Shown one piece after another: positions 6,245 to 9,674 of a stretch of DNA of 9,674 nucleotides. Both the position numbers and the translations under genes were made by a program. The notes below the pieces were generated by a model, which was given only the letters and a program-made list of their open reading frames with translations, made no database searches and had not been told where the DNA came from. The first letter of the stretch is position 1, and every line of letters starts with the position of its first letter. Source of the DNA: Pirellulales bacterium (GTDB lineage Bacteria > Planctomycetota > Planctomycetia > Pirellulales > Thermoguttaceae). Location: assembly GCA_030605745.1 (NCBI GenBank), contig JAUWHT010000214.1, forward strand, positions 1-9,674, in the 5' to 3' direction.

Positions 6245-6733
6245 ATGATGCAGAAGCGCGTTTACATCGAGACAACCATACCAAGCTTCTACTATACATC
6301 GAGTGTGGACACTGAGTCCATCGCTCGGATGAATTGGACCCACCAGTGGTGGCAGGAATATGCCGGTCAATTCAGGCTTGTCTCCAGCCCCGCGGTGATC
6401 GCCGAGTTGCGTCGAGGGATAGGTGAGAAAAGGGAATTGCGAATCGCGCTGTTCAAGGATATCGAGTTGCTTGAAATCACAGACGAAGTGTAGGAAATCA
6501 CCAGGATATACATCGATAGGCTTGTCATGCCCAAGAATCCGACCGGGGACGCACTGCATTTGGCACTGGCGTCGTTTCATAAGGTCGATGTGTTGCTCAC
6601 ATGGAATTGCCGGCACTTGGCCAACCCAAACAAGATGGAACATATCCGTTTGGTGAATTATGAACTTGCCCTGCCTATGCCGTTGCTAACCACGCCAATG
6701 AACTATCTGAGCGGAGGAGAATCCGATGGCTGA
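6245..6733 (+). pseudogene. VapC-like PIN-domain ribonuclease interrupted by an in-frame TAG
   Basis: PIN toxins of VapC type are Mg-dependent endoribonucleases. The frame opens with MMQKRVYIETTIPSFYY and keeps the family landmarks: Glu9 (the first acidic position), AVIAEL with Glu54, TGDALHLALASFH with Asp102, and TWNCRHLAN with Asn121. Codon 83 (6491-6493) is TAG, in the context EITDEV-stop-EITRIYIDR, and the same frame then continues to TGA at 6731, so this is a nonsense change with no frameshift. Without it the protein would be 162 residues, a normal length. The first half alone (82 residues) lacks the last acidic residue and should be inactive. A restart at ATG 6527 is possible but poorly supported. 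An alternative start is ATG 6233, with AAGG ten bases upstream. Its end overlaps the start of the small partner gene. A sequencing error cannot be excluded. Confidence 0.8.
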
Positions 6734-6932
6734 TGAAGAGGTCCAGGCAATCCGCCAAGTCCGCCACGAAATCTCGTCGGAATATGGACACGATGTCCAC
6801 AGGGTGGTTAGGTACTACCGCGAGATCGAAAGGGAACTAAAACGGTCCGGCCAATTTCGCTTTGAGGAAGGTCCGCCCTCTCGTCATAGTGGCACCGGGC
6901 AAACCAACGTCAAAATCGAACCGGCCAAGTAG
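6726..6932 (+). CDS. Small protein paired with the PIN gene, probable antitoxin
   Basis: This 68-residue charged, mostly helical protein begins MADEEVQAIRQVRHEISSEY and continues GHDVHRVVRYYREIERELKR. I recall similar small proteins, with an IR-VRHEIS start and a YYRE stretch, encoded beside PIN-domain genes; its role as antitoxin is inferred from that pairing, since no standard DNA-binding fold is visible. The start is firm: GGAGGAG (6713-6719) lies six bases before the ATG, the best Shine-Dalgarno in the window together with that at 8377. The gene overlaps the last eight bases of the PIN frame, the usual toxin-antitoxin arrangement. It remains intact although the PIN gene is interrupted. 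The tail after about residue 48 is Pro/Ser/Thr-rich and looks unstructured. Confidence 0.65.
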   Translation: MADEEVQAIRQVRHEISSEYGHDVHRVVRYYREIERELKRSGQFRFEEGPPSRHSGTGQTNVKIEPAK

Positions 6933-6959
6933 TCCTGGTTCCGCGGGGTAGACTGGGGA

Positions 6960-7214
6960 ATTCCGGGGACACAATACTGGTTTCTCTTGAGGCCTTTTGG
7001 GTTGTCGGCATAATGGGGGCATGGTGAGAGTGGCCAGTGTGGTGGTTCCAGGCTACCTGCACCATATCACGTAGCGCGGGAATCGTCGTCGGGAGACGTT
7101 CTTCGGGAACGACGATTATTCATCGGCAAGCTCGATAGAATCGTCGGCCGCAAGCTACGCCACCAAAAGCCCAGCCGTCCCCGAACCAATGGAAATTAGT
7201 TGTGTCCCCGGAAT
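6960..7214. mobile_element. Small non-coding element with 15-bp terminal inverted repeats (MITE/REP-like)
   Basis: ATTCCGGGGACACAA at 6960-6974 is a perfect inverted match of 7200-7214, enclosing 225 bp with no gene. Beyond the perfect part the ends continue as TACTGGTTTC and CTAATTTCC, which look like two variants of one sequence. From memory, GGGGACACAATACT sequences accompany REP-associated IS200-like transposases (RAYT) in several phyla; no transposase is present here. Inside, AATCGTCGT (7081-7089) pairs with ACGACGATT (7109-7117), with an alternative 5-bp hairpin within it, a further GAATCGTCG copy near 7135, and CGTAGC/GCTACG (7070-7075, 7154-7159) as an outer stem. The whole could fold as one structured RNA or DNA. 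No target-site duplication is obvious. The right end lies 50 bases before the phosphatase start. Confidence 0.6.
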
Positions 7215-7264
7215 ACCCCTACCTTTGTGAAACGGAGTCACTATACTCGGGAAAGGGTTTGGTT

Positions 7265-8050
7265 GTGAGCGCAATGTCGGATTACGTAACGATTTGCGAG
7301 AGGGCGGCCCGGGCGGGTGGGGCCGTGTTGCTGGATTGGATCGGGCGGATCGAGGTCCGCGAAAAAGGGCCCGGCGATCTGGTTACCGAGGCCGATCTTG
7401 CCTCTCAAGAGGTCATCCGCAGGACGGTTCTCGACGCCTTTCCCGACCACTCGCTGCTGGCCGAGGAAGATGAAGGCATCGAGACTTCCCCCGCTCGGAC
7501 CGAGTATCGCTGGATCGCCGACCCGTTGGACGGCACTACGAACTACGTGCATCGGGTGCCGCACTATTGCGTCTCGCTGGCGTTGGAACGCAACGGTGAA
7601 CTACTGGTCGGCGTGGTGTACGACCCGGTTGCCGAGGAGTGTTTTACGGCCGCCGCCGGAGCAGGGGCACTGCTGAACGGCCGGCCTATCCGGACCAGCG
7701 AGGTGACCGAGTTGTCCGGGGCCCTGGCCGCAGTCGGTTTTTCCTGCGCCGCCGGGCCGGATTCGCCCGATCTGGTCGCATTTCTCAAGGCCATCCCGCA
7801 TTGCCAGGCGATCCGCCGAACCGGTTCTTCCGCGCTGAACCTGTGCTATCTGGCCGCGGGCCGCTTCGACCTGTACTGGTCGTTTTCCACAAAGATCTGG
7901 GACGTGGCCGCCGGGGCATTGATCGTCCGCGAGGCAGGCGGGGAACTAACCGCCCCGGACGGCGGGCCGTTTGTGCTGGAAAGTGCCCAATTCCTGGCCG
8001 CAGCCAACAAGCGGCTGCATGCGAAATCCCGGCAGTTCTTACAAAGCTGA
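7265..8050 (+). CDS. suhB: Inositol monophosphatase family protein
   Basis: This 261-residue cytosolic Mg-dependent, typically lithium-sensitive phosphatase acts on inositol-1-phosphate or a related sugar or nucleotide phosphate. The metal-binding signatures are all present: LLAEEDEG with Glu67-Glu68, DPLDGTTN with Asp86, Asp89, Gly90 and Thr91, and WDVAAGALIVREAGG with Asp213. Length is normal for the family. Related members include histidinol-phosphatase, CysQ-like nucleotidase and fructose-bisphosphatase forms, so the substrate is open. GTG 7265 is preferred because AAAGGG (7252-7257) lies seven bases upstream; ATG 7274 (258 residues, MSDYVTICERA) is a good alternative. A longer frame from 7202 would start inside the upstream mobile element and is rejected. 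The stop codon lies within a heptamer array. Confidence 0.93.
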   Translation: MSAMSDYVTICERAARAGGAVLLDWIGRIEVREKGPGDLVTEADLASQEVIRRTVLDAFPDHSLLAEEDEGIETSPARTEYRWIADPLDGTTNYVHRVPHYCVSLALERNGELLVGVVYDPVAEECFTAAAGAGALLNGRPIRTSEVTELSGALAAVGFSCAAGPDSPDLVAFLKAIPHCQAIRRTGSSALNLCYLAAGRFDLYWSFSTKIWDVAAGALIVREAGGELTAPDGGPFVLESAQFLAAANKRLHAKSRQFLQS

Positions 8051-8063
8051 AAGCTGAAAGCCG
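8043..8063 (+). repeat. Heptamer array AAAGCTG, 3 units, over the phosphatase stop codon
   Basis: AAAGCTG, AAAGCTG and AAAGCCG follow one another, and the TGA stop at 8048-8050 spans the junction of the first two units. The last codons (Lys-Ser) and the stop are therefore part of the repeat. Confidence 0.75.
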
Positions 8064-8098
8064 CGGGTGCCCATGCTGGACCATCTGAACTGGCCCCC

Positions 8099-8180
8099 GT
8101 GTGCCACTGCTTCGCAGAAGCAGTGCCCCACCGAAACCATAGGCCTATTGCGGCACTGCTTCTGCGAAGCAGTGGCACAC
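8099..8180. repeat. Perfect 29-bp inverted repeat of the GTGTGCCACTGCTT family
   Basis: The 29 bases at 8099-8127 are exactly the reverse complement of 8152-8180, separated by 24 bases. Each arm is itself a near-palindrome (CACTGCTTC-GCA-GAAGCAGTG), so the region can form either one long stem or two short hairpins. It lies downstream of the phosphatase gene and may end its transcription, but no T-run follows. The central sequence contains a further small palindrome, ATAGGCCTAT. Confidence 0.92.
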
Positions 8181-8257
8181 TTCCAACTTCCGATCATGGG
8201 CACCCGGCGGGTTTACGTTCCCCCCCGACGAGTGGGAAATTTCGGGTTTTGATGCTT

Positions 8258-8284
8258 TTGATTTCTGGGCCGGCCAATTATAAT
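8258..8284 (+). promoter_or_regulatory. Candidate promoter for the secreted-protein gene
   Basis: A perfect -10 hexamer TATAAT lies at 8279-8284 in an A/T-rich patch that stands out from GC-rich surroundings. TTGATT at 8258-8263 is a possible -35, but the 15-base spacing is short; TTTGAT at 8257-8262 gives 16. It sits about 105 bases before the start of the downstream gene. Confidence 0.45.
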
Positions 8285-8388
8285 ATAGGAAAGAGATGCT
8301 CATCTGGCTCGTTCCCTTCTGAGCCATGCCAACGGTAAAATAGGTACGCTTGCTGAAGTCTGACGGCAAGCAGGTCGGAGGAGAGATT

Positions 8389-9674
8389 TTGTCCGGCAAG
8401 ATGCTTCGGTTGACGGCGGTGGCTGTTTGCCACCTGCTTCTGTGGTGCTGTCTGGCTGCCGCCCAGGAGGAGTCCGGTTCACCACAGATCGAGGAGTCAC
8501 CGCTTAAGCTGTACTATCTGAAGGACAAGGATGGCAACCTGGTGGCAGTGCCGGGGTTCTCATTCGAGGAGTTCGAGCAGCTCTACAAGCTGAAGCACAG
8601 GCTTTTGCAGCCGGACCAGACGCCGCGGTACAATGTTCAGCGGTTTTCTGCCGCCGGCACGGCCGGCGCGAAACATGCCGAGTTGACGATCAACGTGACG
8701 GTTCTGGTGCACCAGGGCGGTTGGGTTCGAGTTCCGCTGCACCTGGATCCCGCCGTGCTCTGCGAGCCTGCCCAGTACAAAGGACCGGGCGAGCAATTCC
8801 TGCACTTCGACGCCGGCGGCAAAGGGGAAGGGTACGTCAGTTGGATTCGAGGACAGCCGGGCCAGCAGCATGAACTTGTGCTGAAGATGCTGGTGCCGCT
8901 GGCGAGCATCGGCGACGAGACCCGGCTGAAACTGCTCGCACCCCGGGCCGCCGCGTCGGAACTGAAGCTCACCGTCCCGGTGGCCAACGCCACAGGAGAG
9001 GTTTCGGAAGGGGCCACGCTGCTCAGGCCGGCCGAGTCGGAGGATGGGGCTACCGAGTTCACCGTTCTGGGGCTGGCCGGCAACTTCGAGTTGACGTGGC
9101 GCAAGGCCGGCGCGCAGGTGCCCGAGGTGCCTGCTGTGCTCGAAGCGGAAGGGGCCATTCTGGCGCGTCTTGGCAGCCACAGCGTCGACACCGAGGCCAC
9201 CCTGTCGGTGCAAAGCTACGGCGCTCCGCTGGATCGCTTCCATGTCCGCCTGCCCCAAGGTACCGAGCTGGTCCCGGGCAGTCCGTCCGGATACACGGTG
9301 GTGCCGGTCGAGGAGGGCGAGCAGCCCACCGCAAAGCGGCGTCTGGTCGAGGTTCGGCTGGCGAAGAAGACCTCGGGACCGATCGAGGTTCGCCTGTCTG
9401 CTCGACAGACGCACGAGGTGTCCAAACCGGACGAGTGGTTCGAGTTGGCCGGTTTCGAGGTTGTAGGTGCGGTACGGCAATGGGGACACATCGCAGTGGC
9501 GGCGGCCGACGACTGGCAGGTGGTGTGGGGTCCCAGCCGCGGTGTGCGGCGGGTCGAGCAAGTGCCTGAGACCTTGCGACAAGAAGACCTGGTCGCCACC
9601 TTCGACTACTATGCTCAGCCCTGCTCACTGACCGCCCGGCTGGTCCCCAAGAAAACCCGAATATCCGTCGAGCC
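8389..9674 (+). CDS. Large exported protein of unknown family, 3' end outside the window
   Basis: An open frame of 428 codons runs off the right edge without a stop. The family is not recognised. It begins with a clear Sec signal peptide: a short basic start (MLRLT), a hydrophobic core AVAVCHLLLWCCLAAA, then a likely cleavage before QEESG. The mature part starts LKLYYLKDKDGNLVAVPGFS and is then rich in alternating hydrophobic residues with Gly and Pro turns, suggesting beta-sandwich domains; no catalytic or metal motif is seen. TTG 8389 is chosen because GGAGGAG (8377-8383) is five bases upstream; ATG 8401, in the same frame, starts the signal peptide directly and is an alternative. A long antisense frame across 8560-9582 is a high-GC artefact. 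The product probably acts in the periplasm or at the cell surface. Confidence 0.85.
   Translation, partial: MSGKMLRLTAVAVCHLLLWCCLAAAQEESGSPQIEESPLKLYYLKDKDGNLVAVPGFSFEEFEQLYKLKHRLLQPDQTPRYNVQRFSAAGTAGAKHAELTINVTVLVHQGGWVRVPLHLDPAVLCEPAQYKGPGEQFLHFDAGGKGEGYVSWIRGQPGQQHELVLKMLVPLASIGDETRLKLLAPRAAASELKLTVPVANATGEVSEGATLLRPAESEDGATEFTVLGLAGNFELTWRKAGAQVPEVPAVLEAEGAILARLGSHSVDTEATLSVQSYGAPLDRFHVRLPQGTELVPGSPSGYTVVPVEEGEQPTAKRRLVEVRLAKKTSGPIEVRLSARQTHEVSKPDEWFELAGFEVVGAVRQWGHIAVAAADDWQVVWGPSRGVRRVEQVPETLRQEDLVATFDYYAQPCSLTARLVPKKTRISVE

Noticed and set aside
6491..6493. TAG as a pyrrolysine codon
   Set aside because: No pyrrolysine machinery is seen and the protein family does not use it; a nonsense mutation is the simpler reading.
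8560..9582. Long minus-strand frame (340 codons) opposite the exported protein
   Set aside because: The plus strand has a signal peptide, a ribosome binding site and an open frame to the edge; the antisense frame has no coherent pattern.

Overview
The window looks like a chromosomal segment from a GC-rich planctomycete, probably close to the Pirellulales. This is an inference from several signs together: an LPS-type LptF/LptG permease, a large Sec-secreted protein of no known family, weak or absent Shine-Dalgarno sequences at several genes, heptanucleotide tandem repeats at gene ends, and dispersed palindromes of the GTGCCACTGCTT type. No rRNA, tRNA or CRISPR array was recognised.

Left part (1-4407). 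A heptamer array (80-149) leads into a minus-strand pair: a ComF-like phosphoribosyltransferase followed 11 bases later by a DUF502 membrane protein. Divergent from these is a plus-strand pair: a fold-type I PLP aminotransferase whose stop codon shares a base with the start of an LptF/LptG-type permease. A second heptamer array begins on the last base of the permease stop codon.

Middle (4408-6232). A short minus-strand gene encodes a zinc ribbon, an L7/L12-like helix segment and a C-terminal membrane helix. Just upstream of it is a strong intrinsic terminator pointing the same way, with no recognisable gene feeding it. About 1.2 kb follows without a convincing gene. That stretch holds a recurring GGNCTTAC motif, two convergent copies of a short element ending in FNDPI(E/Q)S-stop, facing heptamer arrays and a good minus-strand promoter match. 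It reads as a repeat-built or decayed island, possibly transcribed leftward as a non-coding RNA.

Right part (6233-9674). A VapC-like PIN gene is broken by one in-frame TAG and overlaps an intact small partner gene that has a strong ribosome binding site. Next come a 255-bp element bounded by perfect 15-bp inverted repeats with a GGGGACACAA core, an inositol-monophosphatase-family gene, a third heptamer array over its stop codon, a perfect 29-bp inverted repeat and a promoter match. The last gene is a long exported protein that runs off the right edge.

The conserved genes are ordinary cell functions: envelope lipid transport, PLP and phosphatase metabolism, and a DNA-uptake-family phosphoribosyltransferase. 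The unusual content is in the gene-free spaces.
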